Source: Alphaproteobacteria bacterium
GTDB taxonomy: Bacteria > Myxococcota_A > UBA796 > GCA-2862545
Assembly: GCA_020632915.1 (NCBI GenBank)
Contig: JACKEP010000006.1
Location: forward strand, 62,001 to 126,000
Reading direction: 5' to 3'
DNA: 64,000 nucleotides
The translations under genes were made by a program, and so were the position numbers. The notes beneath the pieces are model-generated. The model was given only the letters and a program-made list of their open reading frames with translations, was not told where the DNA came from and made no database searches. How positions within the stretch are numbered: the stretch's first letter is position 1; each line of letters opens with the position of its first letter. Shown here in pieces: positions 1-8,257 of this stretch.

Positions 1-609
1 GACGGCGTGCGCGTGGTGGGCCCGGCGCTCGCGGCGGACGCCGTCCCGGGGATCACGCGCGCGGTGGACGAGGGTGACGTCGTCGATCTCTTCGGGGTCG
101 CGGCCCAGGTGTGGCGCACCGAGGGCCACATGGACGGCCACGTCTCCTACGTGGTGCCCGGCGCCGTGTTCTGCGGCGACACGCTGTTCACCGGCGGCTG
201 CGGCTACCTGTTCGACGGTCCGCCCGCGAAGATGTTCGCGAGCCTGTCGCGGCTCGCCGCGCTCCCCGGCGACACCGCCGTGTGCTGCGCCCACGAGTAC
301 ACCGAGGACAACCTCCGCTTCGCGTGGACCGTGGAGCCGGGCAACGCCGCCCTCGCCGACCGCATCCGCCGGGTGTGGGCGGTCCGGAGCGCTGGCGGGT
401 GCGCGGTGCCCTCCACGATCGACGAGGAGCGCGCCACCAACCCGTTCCTGCGCGCGAGCGTGTCGGAGGTCGCGCGGGCCGTCGCGGCGGCGTCGTCCGA
501 TCCAGCGGACAGTGCGCTGGCGGTGTTCACGGCGACGCGTCGGCTCAAGGACACCGGCAAGCACAAGGAACTGCCCGCGTCGAAGCTTCCGATCGGCGAA
601 CCGGACTGA
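1..609 (+). CDS. gloB: Hydroxyacylglutathione hydrolase (glyoxalase II), 5' end outside window
   Basis: This is the C-terminal two thirds of a metallo-beta-lactamase-fold glyoxalase II, which hydrolyses S-lactoylglutathione to D-lactate and glutathione in methylglyoxal detoxification. The frame is open from base 1, so the true start and the N-terminal THxHxDH metal motif lie upstream. Visible family marks are the GHMDGH segment (canonical GHTxGH), the GDTLFTGGCGYLF block carrying the bridging Asp, and AHEYTEDNLRFA with the last metal His. The C-terminal substrate-binding helices (FLRA region and the Lys-rich DTGKHKELP end) are present and the gene ends normally. The next gene starts 208 bases later behind its own leader, so the two need not be co-transcribed. 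Identification is secure; only the N-terminus is unseen. Confidence 0.92.
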   Translation, partial: DGVRVVGPALAADAVPGITRAVDEGDVVDLFGVAAQVWRTEGHMDGHVSYVVPGAVFCGDTLFTGGCGYLFDGPPAKMFASLSRLAALPGDTAVCCAHEYTEDNLRFAWTVEPGNAALADRIRRVWAVRSAGGCAVPSTIDEERATNPFLRASVSEVARAVAAASSDPADSALAVFTATRRLKDTGKHKELPASKLPIGEPD

Positions 610-754
610 ACCGGTCCCCTCCGGTACGGTCATCGTCACCCTGGCATGCCCCTTGCTTCAGGACGGCGCCCCCCTTTTCCTTCCCGAGGAGCGTGCTAGT
701 GTCGCGCTTCGCAGAGGTCCGTCGCGTGACACTCAGGGACGCCGCAACCCATCG

Positions 755-817
755 TCAGATGTCGACCCACCCCGGTGGTCGACAAGCGGTGGGGTGGGTG
801 TCCATGTCGAGGCGCTG
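755..817 (+). promoter_or_regulatory. 5' leader with two mutually exclusive hairpins
   Basis: Just upstream of the ATG at 818, the segment 761-767 (GTCGACC) pairs perfectly with 777-783 (GGTCGAC). The overlapping segment 765-773 (ACCCACCCC) pairs perfectly with 791-799 (GGGGTGGGT). Both hairpins use 765-767, so they cannot form together, and the second ends 18 bases before the start codon, next to the GAGG ribosome site at 810-813. This geometry suits a translation or attenuation switch, but G+C-rich DNA forms such pairs easily and no ligand or protein is implied by the sequence. Confidence 0.3.
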
Positions 818-1843
818 ATGGCGGTCCGCGTCAAGGTCGCCGAGACGGCTGAAGAGCTCGAGGCGCTCTACCGCTGCCGGCACCGCGTCTACGTGGAGCA
901 GGGCGGCTACAAGGCCGCGCGGCCCGACGGTCGCGTGTTCGACGCCTACGACACCTGGCCCGTCGACCGCTGCGTGAACTTCATCGCGCTGGTCGACGAC
1001 GAGGTGATCGGCGGTGTGCGGCTGCTGCTGGCTGCCGACGACGACGGCACGTCGTCCGATCGCATCTTCCCGTTCTGCGACCACTTCGTCCCGGGCACGC
1101 TGCGGGGCTCGGGGTCGATGCTCGTCGTCGACCAGGCCTACCGCCACCACACCCGGCTCACGACGTCGCTGATGTCGGTGTTCTACCACTATGCCTGGGT
1201 GGTGGGCGTCCAGGAGCTCTACGGCTGCGTGAACCCCCACATCTGGCCGGCCTGCCAGCGCGTGGGCGCCCGGGCGCTGGCGCCGATCCCGCAGACCTCG
1301 GACGACGGCCTGCCCTACGTGCCGTTCATCCTGTGGATGCCCGACATGGACGATCGGTTCATGGCGTTCATCCGTCGCCACGGCCTGCGGGAGTTCCTGG
1401 GCGTGTGGCACCGCCAGTTCTTCGTCGCTGGCCAGACGGTCGTGGCGCCCGGCAGCCCCGGCGAGTTCGCCTACGTCATCGTCGACGGCTCGGCCGAGAT
1501 GCGCCTGGCCGACGGTCGCCGCGTCACGATGTTCCGGCCCTACCTGTTCGGTGAGGAGGAGATGCTCCGCGCCGAGACCCGCGACTACGAGGTCGTGGCC
1601 AAGGAGGACCTCGACCTGATCGTGCTCGACCGCGCCACGTTCCTCGACAAGGTCGCCACGCAGCCCGCCAGCGCGTTCAAGTTCGCGCGCCTGCTGCTCG
1701 ACCACGCGCCCACGATGGAAGCGGTGGACGGCGGTCGGGGCCGGCGGTCGGTCGCCGCGCCCGATGCCGACAACACCCAGAGCGGCGACCGCGCGCAAGA
1801 AGCCCAGCCCGTCCGGCGCGACAAGGCGAGCGGCGACAGCTGA
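818..1843 (+). CDS. FeeM/LuxI-like N-acyltransferase domain fused to a cyclic-nucleotide-binding-like domain
   Basis: 341-residue cytosolic protein. Residues 1 to about 195 resemble the GNAT-fold N-acyl amino acid / acyl-homoserine-lactone synthase group: an early RHRVYVEQGGY element, a central GGVRLLL strand, a VVDQAYR stretch, then a helix leading into a C-terminal CQRVGARALAP segment as in FeeM-like proteins. Residues about 200-290 form a cNMP-binding (CRP-type) beta-roll, with FFVAGQTVVAPGSPGE and FGEEEMLRAETRDYEVVA as the strand-turn pattern. The usual Arg-x-Ala cAMP-contact motif is not evident, so ligand binding is uncertain. The tail after 290 is charged and probably disordered. The ATG at 818 follows GAGG by about 5 bases; the open frame continues upstream to 74 only because of base composition. 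An acyl donor and nucleophile cannot be assigned; it could also be a regulatory GNAT without signal-synthase activity. Confidence 0.7.
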   Translation: MAVRVKVAETAEELEALYRCRHRVYVEQGGYKAARPDGRVFDAYDTWPVDRCVNFIALVDDEVIGGVRLLLAADDDGTSSDRIFPFCDHFVPGTLRGSGSMLVVDQAYRHHTRLTTSLMSVFYHYAWVVGVQELYGCVNPHIWPACQRVGARALAPIPQTSDDGLPYVPFILWMPDMDDRFMAFIRRHGLREFLGVWHRQFFVAGQTVVAPGSPGEFAYVIVDGSAEMRLADGRRVTMFRPYLFGEEEMLRAETRDYEVVAKEDLDLIVLDRATFLDKVATQPASAFKFARLLLDHAPTMEAVDGGRGRRSVAAPDADNTQSGDRAQEAQPVRRDKASGDS

Positions 1844-1852
1844 TCGGGCCGC

Positions 1853-2383
1853 CTACGACCCGAAGCGCTGGCCGTCGACCACCAGCGCGGTGATCACGGC
1901 GCGCCCGCCGGACAGGCTCACCTCCAGCCAGCCGGGACGCTCCGCGGAGGCCTCGCGGAGCGCGGCGTCGGCCAGCGGCGCGTCGGCCTCGTTCAGGTAG
2001 AAGCGATCGAGCCCCAAGCTCGCGCGGCAGTCGTCGGCGGCGTCCCAGCGCACTGGCTCGGCGTACATCCACGCGCCGGTCGTCGGCGGCGTGGTGCGCA
2101 CCTCGGTGACCGTGGCCATGTCGTCGTCACCCTGGCCGAACACCACCACGAGGCGGCTCTCCGTGTCGCACCAGGTGGTGTCGGGCGCGCGGGGGCGGTC
2201 CTCCAGCACCTGGAACGTGACGTACCGGCCGCGGATCGGGTCCACCGGGTCGGCGCCCCGCAGGGCGAGGCGGACCACGACCCCCTCGCTCACCGTGCGC
2301 TCCCCCTGCCACACGGTCCACACGAGGAACAGCTGCTGCGCCACCAGGGCCGCCACCAGCACGGCGAGGCGACGCGACGTCAT
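1853..2383 (-). CDS. GDYXXLXY-type membrane-anchored protein
   Basis: 176-residue protein with one N-terminal membrane anchor (residues about 7-27, LAVLVAALVAQQLFLVWTVW) and an extracytoplasmic domain. The segment DPIRGRYVTFQV sits where the GDYXXLXY family has its name motif (LxGDYxxLxY), so I assign it to that family or a close relative, though the motif is degenerate. Function of the family is unknown. Its ATG overlaps the stop of the upstream multi-membrane gene by four bases (ATGA), the arrangement usual for DUF2157/DUF4401/GDYXXLXY sets, so the two are probably made together. It converges tail-to-tail with the acyltransferase-like gene, with nine bases between stops. Confidence 0.6.
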   Translation of the reverse strand: MTSRRLAVLVAALVAQQLFLVWTVWQGERTVSEGVVVRLALRGADPVDPIRGRYVTFQVLEDRPRAPDTTWCDTESRLVVVFGQGDDDMATVTEVRTTPPTTGAWMYAEPVRWDAADDCRASLGLDRFYLNEADAPLADAALREASAERPGWLEVSLSGGRAVITALVVDGQRFGS

Positions 2384-3711
2384 GGGGCCTCCTGCTGACG
2401 ACGGCGCAGGATCGTGCCGTTGACGGCGACGAAGCCGACGCCGACCGCGATGAAGCCCAAGCCGCGCGCCAGGAAGTCGAGGTCGCTGTCGAGGAAGCGG
2501 GCCACCAGCAGCACCGACACCCAGGCCAGGCCGGTGTTGGCCGTGCCGAGCCGCGCGCGCTCGAAGCCGGCCGCGAGCAGCCACACGCCGGCGAGCAGGC
2601 CGTAGGCGTTGATCCCCACCGCCGCCACCACGCCTCCAGCGTCGCCGAGCAGCGTCGACGCGAGCGCGCCGAGAAGGAGGGGGACGACGGCCCAGCCGAG
2701 CACGGCGTCCGCGCCTCCGGAGCGGGCGGTGACCCGGTAGGCCACCGCGAGCCCGACCGCGCCCATCGCCGCGACGATCCCGCCGAGGACGACGTCGGCC
2801 CCGGCTGGGGTGTCACGCCGTGCGGTGTGGCGCCAGGCGTCGTCGAACGACGCCGCGACGATGACGATCAGCAGCACGGCCGAGGACGCGCGCGACACCA
2901 TGCGCGCCCAGTCCGGCGGCGTTGCCCACAAGCCGGCGAGCACACTCAGCGGTGCCGCGACGAGGCCCCAGCTAGCGAGCTCGACCACCCCCGGCGCCCT
3001 CCAGGTCGACAGATCGACCATCCACACCGACCACAGCGTGCCGACGCCCACCACGGCGAGAAGGCCGCCAGCCACGCCGTGGGGGCGCTCGCGGACCCGC
3101 AACACGACGAGCGACGCGACGAGCGCGGCGAATGCCGTCGCCTCCGCCGAGGTCCACAGGCGCTCGGTCCACGGCGCGGACCACGACGGGTGGGCGGCGA
3201 GCGCCCACACCACCACGCCCACAGCGGCGAGCCCCAACGACACCAGGCCCTCGGTGACGGCGACCACGGGCAGCGCACACACCAGCCACGTGGCGAGGAA
3301 GCCCTCGAGTGTGCCCTGGAGCTGGTAGGCCTGGGACACCAGGGCCAGGCTCGCACCGAACGCCAGGACCGCCATCGTGCCCGTGGCCTCGCGCCAGCCG
3401 ACCGCCCGTGGGCGCCGCAGCGCCGCCCACGTGACGAGCACCTGGAACACCGCGAGCAGGCCGAGGGCGAGGCCTGCCCGCTGACGTGTGGACCAGTGGT
3501 CCCAGTTGTGGGCGACCACCAGGATGACGCCCGCGCCGATCATCAGCGCGCCGATCACCCCCACGACGAGCCGCAGCCAGGTGCCGGCCGGCGCGGGTGG
3601 GTCGGCGGGGTACTGGGCGGCGATGCGCGCGGCGGTCGCCTCGTCGATCACCCCGGCGGCGACGAGCTTGGGGAGCTCGTCGCGCACCCAGCGCTGGGAA
3701 CCGTCGGCCAT
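2380..3711 (-). CDS. DUF2157-type polytopic membrane protein
   Basis: 443-residue integral membrane protein. The first 35 residues form a soluble helical region (RWVRDELPKLVAAGVIDEATAARIAAQY) of the kind that opens DUF2157 proteins, followed after residue 45 by about a dozen closely packed hydrophobic stretches. The early GVIGALMIGAGVILVVAHNWDHW block, a glycine-rich helix ending in a HNW-type motif, is characteristic of DUF2157. The family has no proven biochemical role. It is translationally coupled to the downstream GDYXXLXY-type gene and lies 19 bases after the SGNH hydrolase gene on the same strand. The start ATG at 3711 is the only good candidate and carries an upstream GGAGG. Confidence 0.75.
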   Translation of the reverse strand: MADGSQRWVRDELPKLVAAGVIDEATAARIAAQYPADPPAPAGTWLRLVVGVIGALMIGAGVILVVAHNWDHWSTRQRAGLALGLLAVFQVLVTWAALRRPRAVGWREATGTMAVLAFGASLALVSQAYQLQGTLEGFLATWLVCALPVVAVTEGLVSLGLAAVGVVVWALAAHPSWSAPWTERLWTSAEATAFAALVASLVVLRVRERPHGVAGGLLAVVGVGTLWSVWMVDLSTWRAPGVVELASWGLVAAPLSVLAGLWATPPDWARMVSRASSAVLLIVIVAASFDDAWRHTARRDTPAGADVVLGGIVAAMGAVGLAVAYRVTARSGGADAVLGWAVVPLLLGALASTLLGDAGGVVAAVGINAYGLLAGVWLLAAGFERARLGTANTGLAWVSVLLVARFLDSDLDFLARGLGFIAVGVGFVAVNGTILRRRQQEAP

Positions 3712-3730
3712 GCTGCCTCCAGCGCGCGCG

Positions 3731-4639
3731 TCACTCGGGGGCGGTGTCGGCCTCGAGCCGCAGCGGCTCGCCCGCGATCGCGGCGTAGAACAGCCGGCGG
3801 ATCTCGTGGTGGCCGCGGTTGTTGGGGTGGATGCAGTCGTCGGCGAACCACAGCTTCGGATCGTCGGCGTCGTAGTGGGCGCTGTCGACGTCGTCGTAGT
3901 GGTAGCCGTGGCCGAGGAAGTGGCCGCGGAGGTCGACCCCGGCGAAGCCGAGCTCTTCGGCGAGGTCGGCGAACGTGGCGTTGTAGCGGTCGAGCTCGGG
4001 GAGCTTGCTCGACAGGTCCAGGCCGAAGAAGCAGGCGTCCGCCTGGCCCACCGCGTCGGTCGGCTCGTAGATGTTCGTGAGGTAGATCCAGGGCTCCTCG
4101 TCGAACAGGGCGCGCACTTCGGTCACGATCTCCTCGATGTTCTCGAGGGCCTGGTCGATGATCTCGGCGGGATCGCTGCCGGGCAGCAGGGCGCGCTGGG
4201 CGTCGTTGCCGCCGATGGTCATCACCACCACGGTGCGGCCCGGTGCGGGGGTGCTGCCGAGCTCGCGCTCCAGCTCGGGCATCTGCGCCGACAGCAGCGT
4301 GAACGTGGTGGCACCGCCGACGCTGACGTCGATGACCTCGTCGATCGTGGGCTGGGCGGTCTTCAGATCGATGCCCACGAAGTCCGGCCACTTCTTGCGG
4401 TCGTTCTTCCGGAGCAGGGCGGTGTAGGCCCAGTCGTCCTCGGTGGCGCCGACGCCGGCCGTGATCGAGTCGCCCATGTAGACCAGGCGCACGGGCGCGT
4501 CGGGCACGTAGCCGACGGGCAGCACGGAGTGGACGTCGGGGTCGACGGGCGGCAGGCCGTCGTCGTCGGCAGGGTCGGTGCCGTCGGCGCACGCAGCGAG
4601 CCACGCGAGCGGTAGGACCAGGGGCAGCAGCCGGGTCAT
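3731..4639 (-). CDS. SGNH/GDSL-family hydrolase lipoprotein
   Basis: 302 residues. The N-terminus is a lipoprotein signal ending in L-A-A-C with Cys17, followed by an acidic linker (TDPADDDGLPPVDPD), so the enzyme should be membrane-anchored facing the periplasm or outside. SGNH block I is MGDSITAG with the nucleophile Ser58; block III is the GGND of TIGGNDAQ near residue 143; block V is DDCIHPN near residue 268, giving the Asp-x-x-His of the catalytic triad. These support an esterase/lipase-type serine hydrolase; the substrate (lipid, acetylated glycan or other ester) cannot be told. The start ATG follows AGGGAGGAGAT. It lies 67 bases downstream of the choice-of-anchor-D lipoprotein gene and may share its transcript; a small 6-bp hairpin (4676-4693) sits between them. 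Confidence 0.85.
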   Translation of the reverse strand: MTRLLPLVLPLAWLAACADGTDPADDDGLPPVDPDVHSVLPVGYVPDAPVRLVYMGDSITAGVGATEDDWAYTALLRKNDRKKWPDFVGIDLKTAQPTIDEVIDVSVGGATTFTLLSAQMPELERELGSTPAPGRTVVVMTIGGNDAQRALLPGSDPAEIIDQALENIEEIVTEVRALFDEEPWIYLTNIYEPTDAVGQADACFFGLDLSSKLPELDRYNATFADLAEELGFAGVDLRGHFLGHGYHYDDVDSAHYDADDPKLWFADDCIHPNNRGHHEIRRLFYAAIAGEPLRLEADTAPE

Positions 4640-4706
4640 CGCATCTCCTCCCTCGACCGGGTCACCCGCCGCGGATGGGCGGGCCAGCGCCCACCCTACC
4701 GCAGCG

Positions 4707-6170
4707 TCAGTAGCACTGGCGGTGGGTGGCGGCGTAGACCGGCGCGGAGAGCGCCCCGACAGTGCCTGCGGGCCAGTTCACGCGCGCGGCGTCCCACACC
4801 TCGTTGCGCGACAGGTTCTGGCTGGCCTGGAAGGCGAGGTCGCCCAGCACGTAGACGCGGACGGTGGCGGTGACGACGTCGTCGCCCTGGTCCTCGAAGT
4901 AGTGCACCCGCACGTCGTAGGTGCCGTCGGCCGGGGCGTCGATGCTGATGTTCTCGGGGCCGTGTCCGGCGCGGTCGTCGAGGTCGAGGCGGGGGTCGTC
5001 GGCGGTGCCGGACGCGCCCCACGACGGGCTGCGGTTGCACCAGGTGGCGTCGCCCGGCCGGCTGAAGAGCGCGTTGCCAGCCTGGGCCAGGTGCAGGTCG
5101 AGGTCGGCGTTGGACGTGGACCACGTCAGCTCGATGAGGAGCTCCTCGTCGGGGATGGCGTCGACGAGGCAGCGGGTGGGCGCCGAGCGCACGCCGATGC
5201 TGTTGGTGACCGACAGCTCGACCTCGTAGGTGCCCACGGCGTCAGCCCACAGGGCGGTGGACTCGGAGACGTCGTTGGTGAGGTAGCCGGACGAGACGGG
5301 CGCCCCCGTGCTGTCGGTGGGCACGGCCACCAGCGACCACGCATACGACAGCGGCGTGTGGCCCTCCGGGTCGAACGAGTCGTAGCCCTCCAGGGTGACG
5401 AAGCCCGGCGGGTCGACGGGTCCGGGGCAGTCGATGACGGCCTCGGGGTAGGCGTAGTCGGCGCCGCCGTTGCCGAGCAGCAGCACCTCGACCTCGGCCT
5501 CGTCGGGATCGTCGGACGGCACCACCAGGGAGCCGCTGTCGCCGTCGGTCGACGTCGGCGCGTAGCGGATGACGATCGGGACGTCGTCTCCGGGCGCGAT
5601 CGTGTTGCCGGACGGGTCGGTGAGCAGGGTGAACGACGGCGACCCCACCTGGCGCAGCGTGCCGAGCGACAGCGGTGCGGTGCCGGTGTTGCGGACGGTG
5701 ACGATCTCGGTGCGCTCCGCCGGCACGTCGCCGAAGTCGATGGACAGCGGGTCGACCAGGATGTCGGGCAGCGGCGCGGCCACGCCGGTGCCGGTGACCG
5801 CGAGCACGAGCTCGGGCGTGTCCTCGTCGTTGGACGTGATCACGAGGTTCGCGGTGTAGTCGAGGTAGGTGGTGGGCGTGAACCGCACCGCCATCGGCAG
5901 GCTGTCGCCGGCCGACACCGAGCCCTCGGTGACCGGCAGCACGAACACGCCGTCGGCGTCGTCTTCCAGGGCGAGCTGGAAGGTCAGCTCGGCGCGCCCG
6001 GCGTTCGACACGAAGAAGCGGGCCTCGGCGGGCAGCGGCACGGCCTGGTCACCGAACGCGAGCGGGTCGGGAGCGACACCGATCTCGGGGACCTGGGCGC
6101 GGATCTGGGGCGTGTCGGGCGCGCAGGCCAGGGCGGCGAGCAGCACCAACGGCAGCGGCGTGCGGGGCAT
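4707..6170 (-). CDS. Choice-of-anchor-D / PKD-like surface lipoprotein
   Basis: 487 residues. A short lipoprotein-like signal ends at Cys16 (AALAC). Two ASH/choice-of-anchor-D beta-sandwich repeats follow: about residues 25-130 (FGDQAVPLPAEARFFVSNAG, then NLVITSNDEDTPELVLAVTGTG) and 135-240 (SIDFGDVPAERTEIVTVRNTG, then GSLVVPSDDPDEAEVEVLL). A PKD-like domain (AVIDCPGPVDPPGFVTLEGYDSFDP split across 250-330) and a C-terminal domain opening with LTWSTSNADLDLHL come next; that last motif resembles the YfaP/DUF2135-type domain. It is probably a surface adhesive or scaffold protein. The ATG at 6170 follows GGAGGAGACCCCG; the longer open frame upstream lacks a signal peptide. It is divergently arranged with the lipoprotein gene at 6299. 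Confidence 0.75.
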   Translation of the reverse strand: MPRTPLPLVLLAALACAPDTPQIRAQVPEIGVAPDPLAFGDQAVPLPAEARFFVSNAGRAELTFQLALEDDADGVFVLPVTEGSVSAGDSLPMAVRFTPTTYLDYTANLVITSNDEDTPELVLAVTGTGVAAPLPDILVDPLSIDFGDVPAERTEIVTVRNTGTAPLSLGTLRQVGSPSFTLLTDPSGNTIAPGDDVPIVIRYAPTSTDGDSGSLVVPSDDPDEAEVEVLLLGNGGADYAYPEAVIDCPGPVDPPGFVTLEGYDSFDPEGHTPLSYAWSLVAVPTDSTGAPVSSGYLTNDVSESTALWADAVGTYEVELSVTNSIGVRSAPTRCLVDAIPDEELLIELTWSTSNADLDLHLAQAGNALFSRPGDATWCNRSPSWGASGTADDPRLDLDDRAGHGPENISIDAPADGTYDVRVHYFEDQGDDVVTATVRVYVLGDLAFQASQNLSRNEVWDAARVNWPAGTVGALSAPVYAATHRQCY

Positions 6171-6298
6171 CGGGGTCTCCTCCGAACCGAACGATAGCCG
6201 GCCCGTCGCGTCGCGCGGTCGGAGAAAGCGCGCGACGGCGTGTCGGGCCGCTGTGGCGGGACGGGGGGCGCGCAGGGTAGGCAGGAGGAGGGCAGGAG

Positions 6299-7267
6299 GT
6301 GACGTTGGTCCGACCTGGAAGGGCGCACACACCCGCAGCCGTCGCCGTGGCGCTGCTGGTCGGCGGCTGCCATCCGAGCCTGCCCACCGACGACAAGCCC
6401 GACGATCCCGGCATCGACGATCCGCCGGTCGACGACACCGATCCGGCGCGCGACGACACCGCGCCCACGCCGCCGTGCGCGCTGCCCGAGACCGAGCCGA
6501 ACAACGCGATCGCCGAGGCCAACGCGCTGCCGACGGACGTGCAGGCCTGCGGCACGTTCGGCGCCACCACCGACGCCGACTTCTGGACGTTCACGCTGGC
6601 CGAGGACGGCTGGCTCGCCATCGACGTCGACGCCTTCACGCTCGGCTCCGAGGCCGACGTCACGCTCACGCTGTCGAGCACCGACCTGTCCGACGTCGCC
6701 TTCGGCATCGGCGCCTGGCAGGACCTGCCGGACGTGCGGGTGCGCTTCCCGTCACCGCCGGCCACCTACACCGCGTTCGTGCGCCAGCTCGTGGGCACCG
6801 ACGCGACCCCTGGCGAGGGCGACGACTTCTTCTACGACCTCATCGCGTCGAGCGCGAAGGCCCCGGTGTCGTGGGACATGGGCGAGGCGGCGAACGACAC
6901 GCGCCAGACGGCCCAGGTGATCGCGTCGGCCGACACCCCGCCCGAGGGCGTCGCCGTGTTCGGCGACTTCACGATCGGCGACCAGGACTGGTACCAGGTG
7001 GTCGTGCCCCCCGGCCGCCACACCGTCACCCTCGATGTCGACGCCCACGAGTTCGGCTCCGTCGCCGACCTCGCGCTCCGCCTCGTCGACGACGCCGGCA
7101 CGCTGCTGCAGGTCGTCGACGACGGTCGCCTGGGCTGGGAGCGCGACCCCTACGTGGCCTTGCCCAGCCTCGGCGGCGAGACGATCACCGTCCAGGTGGT
7201 CGAAGCGAACGCGCGCGCGGGACGCCCCTTCTGGTACACCTTGCGGGTGAAGGTGGAGGCCCAGTGA
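6299..7267 (+). CDS. Lipoprotein with bacterial pre-peptidase-like (PPC) repeats
   Basis: 322 residues starting at GTG 6299, directly behind an AGGAGG-rich stretch. The signal ends in V-G-G-C (Cys24), followed by an Asp/Pro linker of about 30 residues (DDKPDDP, DDPPVDDTDP). Two similar beta domains follow. The first opens with ETEPNNAIAEANALP and contains TTDADFWTFTLAEDGWLAIDVDA; the second contains GDFTIGDQDWYQVVVPPG followed by HTVTLDVDAHEFGS. The EPNN opening and the DxDxW/Y pattern are those of PPC-type C-terminal domains found on secreted proteins of myxobacteria. No catalytic domain is present. Its stop overlaps the next gene's GTG by four bases, so the two lipoproteins are translationally coupled and probably act together at the cell surface. 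Confidence 0.65.
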   Translation: MTLVRPGRAHTPAAVAVALLVGGCHPSLPTDDKPDDPGIDDPPVDDTDPARDDTAPTPPCALPETEPNNAIAEANALPTDVQACGTFGATTDADFWTFTLAEDGWLAIDVDAFTLGSEADVTLTLSSTDLSDVAFGIGAWQDLPDVRVRFPSPPATYTAFVRQLVGTDATPGEGDDFFYDLIASSAKAPVSWDMGEAANDTRQTAQVIASADTPPEGVAVFGDFTIGDQDWYQVVVPPGRHTVTLDVDAHEFGSVADLALRLVDDAGTLLQVVDDGRLGWERDPYVALPSLGGETITVQVVEANARAGRPFWYTLRVKVEAQ

Positions 7268-8247
7268 GGCGCATCGTGCTCGTGGCGGTCCTGGCGACCG
7301 CGGGCTGCCCGGTGGGGGAGGACCTGCCGGCCCTGCTCGACACCGGGTGGTTCGACGACGACGGCCCGGACGGGTGCACCGCGAAGCTGACGTCCACGGT
7401 GCCCGCCGACGGCGCCACCGGCTGGTACTGGCGCGACGACCTGCAGGTGCTCGTCGACGAAGCCGGCACCTACGCCGTGCGCCTGCTCGAGGCCGACGGC
7501 AAGGCGGTCGACCACACCGTGTCCACCGCGTCCACAGGCGTGTCGCTCGACGTGCACGCCGAGGGCGGCCTGGCCCCCGACACCGACTACACGCTCGAGG
7601 TCACCGACTGCACGGGCGTGCACGCGATCGGGTTCACGACGTCGTCGTACGGCGCGCCGCTGCGGGACGGTCCGTCGACGATCCAGCGGCGCACCTACAG
7701 CCTCGACCTCGTCAACGCGACGTGGGTGGAGCCGGGTGGCTTCGGCGCGGTGCTCGCCGGCCTGTTCAACGCGCCGGTGCTGCTGGGCGTGCAGTACGTC
7801 GACGCCACGTGGATGGACTGGATCGGCACCACCGGCACCATCGACCTGGGCGTCGTCGGCCAGGACCAGGATCTCCCCACCTGGGACTTCCCGCTCACCA
7901 CGTTCGAGGCGTCGCCGTTCTTCGAGACGTCCGCCGACAGCATCGAGCTCGACGTGCAGGGCTTCCCGCTGCCGATCACCGACTTCCAGCTCGAGGGCAC
8001 CTTCGCCGCCGACGGGTCCACGTTCGGCGGCGCGCGCCTGTCGGGCCTGGGCGACAGCCGCTACGCCGGCGGCGCGGTCGGTCAGCCCGACAACCCGGCG
8101 GGCCTGTGCAACCTGGCCACCGGCATCGGCGTGCCCTGCGTGCCGTGCCCCGACGGCGAGGTCTACTGCCTCCAGGTCGAGATCGTCGATCTGACCGCGC
8201 ACGTGGTCCCCGGCCTCGTGCTGGTGCCGATCGCCGACACCGACTGA
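7264..8247 (+). CDS. Lipoprotein of unknown function, coupled to the preceding lipoprotein
   Basis: 327 residues from the overlapping GTGA at 7264. The signal peptide is short with T-A-G-C and Cys15. Residues about 35-125 look like a fibronectin/Ig-like beta domain (TSTVPADGATGWYWRDDLQVLVDEAGTY split, ending GFTTSSYG). The remainder is a unique beta-rich region rich in Asp, Trp and Phe, with a Cys cluster near the C-terminus (CNLATGIGVPCVPCPDGEVYC) that could form disulfides. I do not recognise a family for that part. Co-translation with the PPC-like lipoprotein suggests a shared envelope role. Confidence 0.55.
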   Translation: MRRIVLVAVLATAGCPVGEDLPALLDTGWFDDDGPDGCTAKLTSTVPADGATGWYWRDDLQVLVDEAGTYAVRLLEADGKAVDHTVSTASTGVSLDVHAEGGLAPDTDYTLEVTDCTGVHAIGFTTSSYGAPLRDGPSTIQRRTYSLDLVNATWVEPGGFGAVLAGLFNAPVLLGVQYVDATWMDWIGTTGTIDLGVVGQDQDLPTWDFPLTTFEASPFFETSADSIELDVQGFPLPITDFQLEGTFAADGSTFGGARLSGLGDSRYAGGAVGQPDNPAGLCNLATGIGVPCVPCPDGEVYCLQVEIVDLTAHVVPGLVLVPIADTD

Positions 8248-8257
8248 GCGGGGGCGC

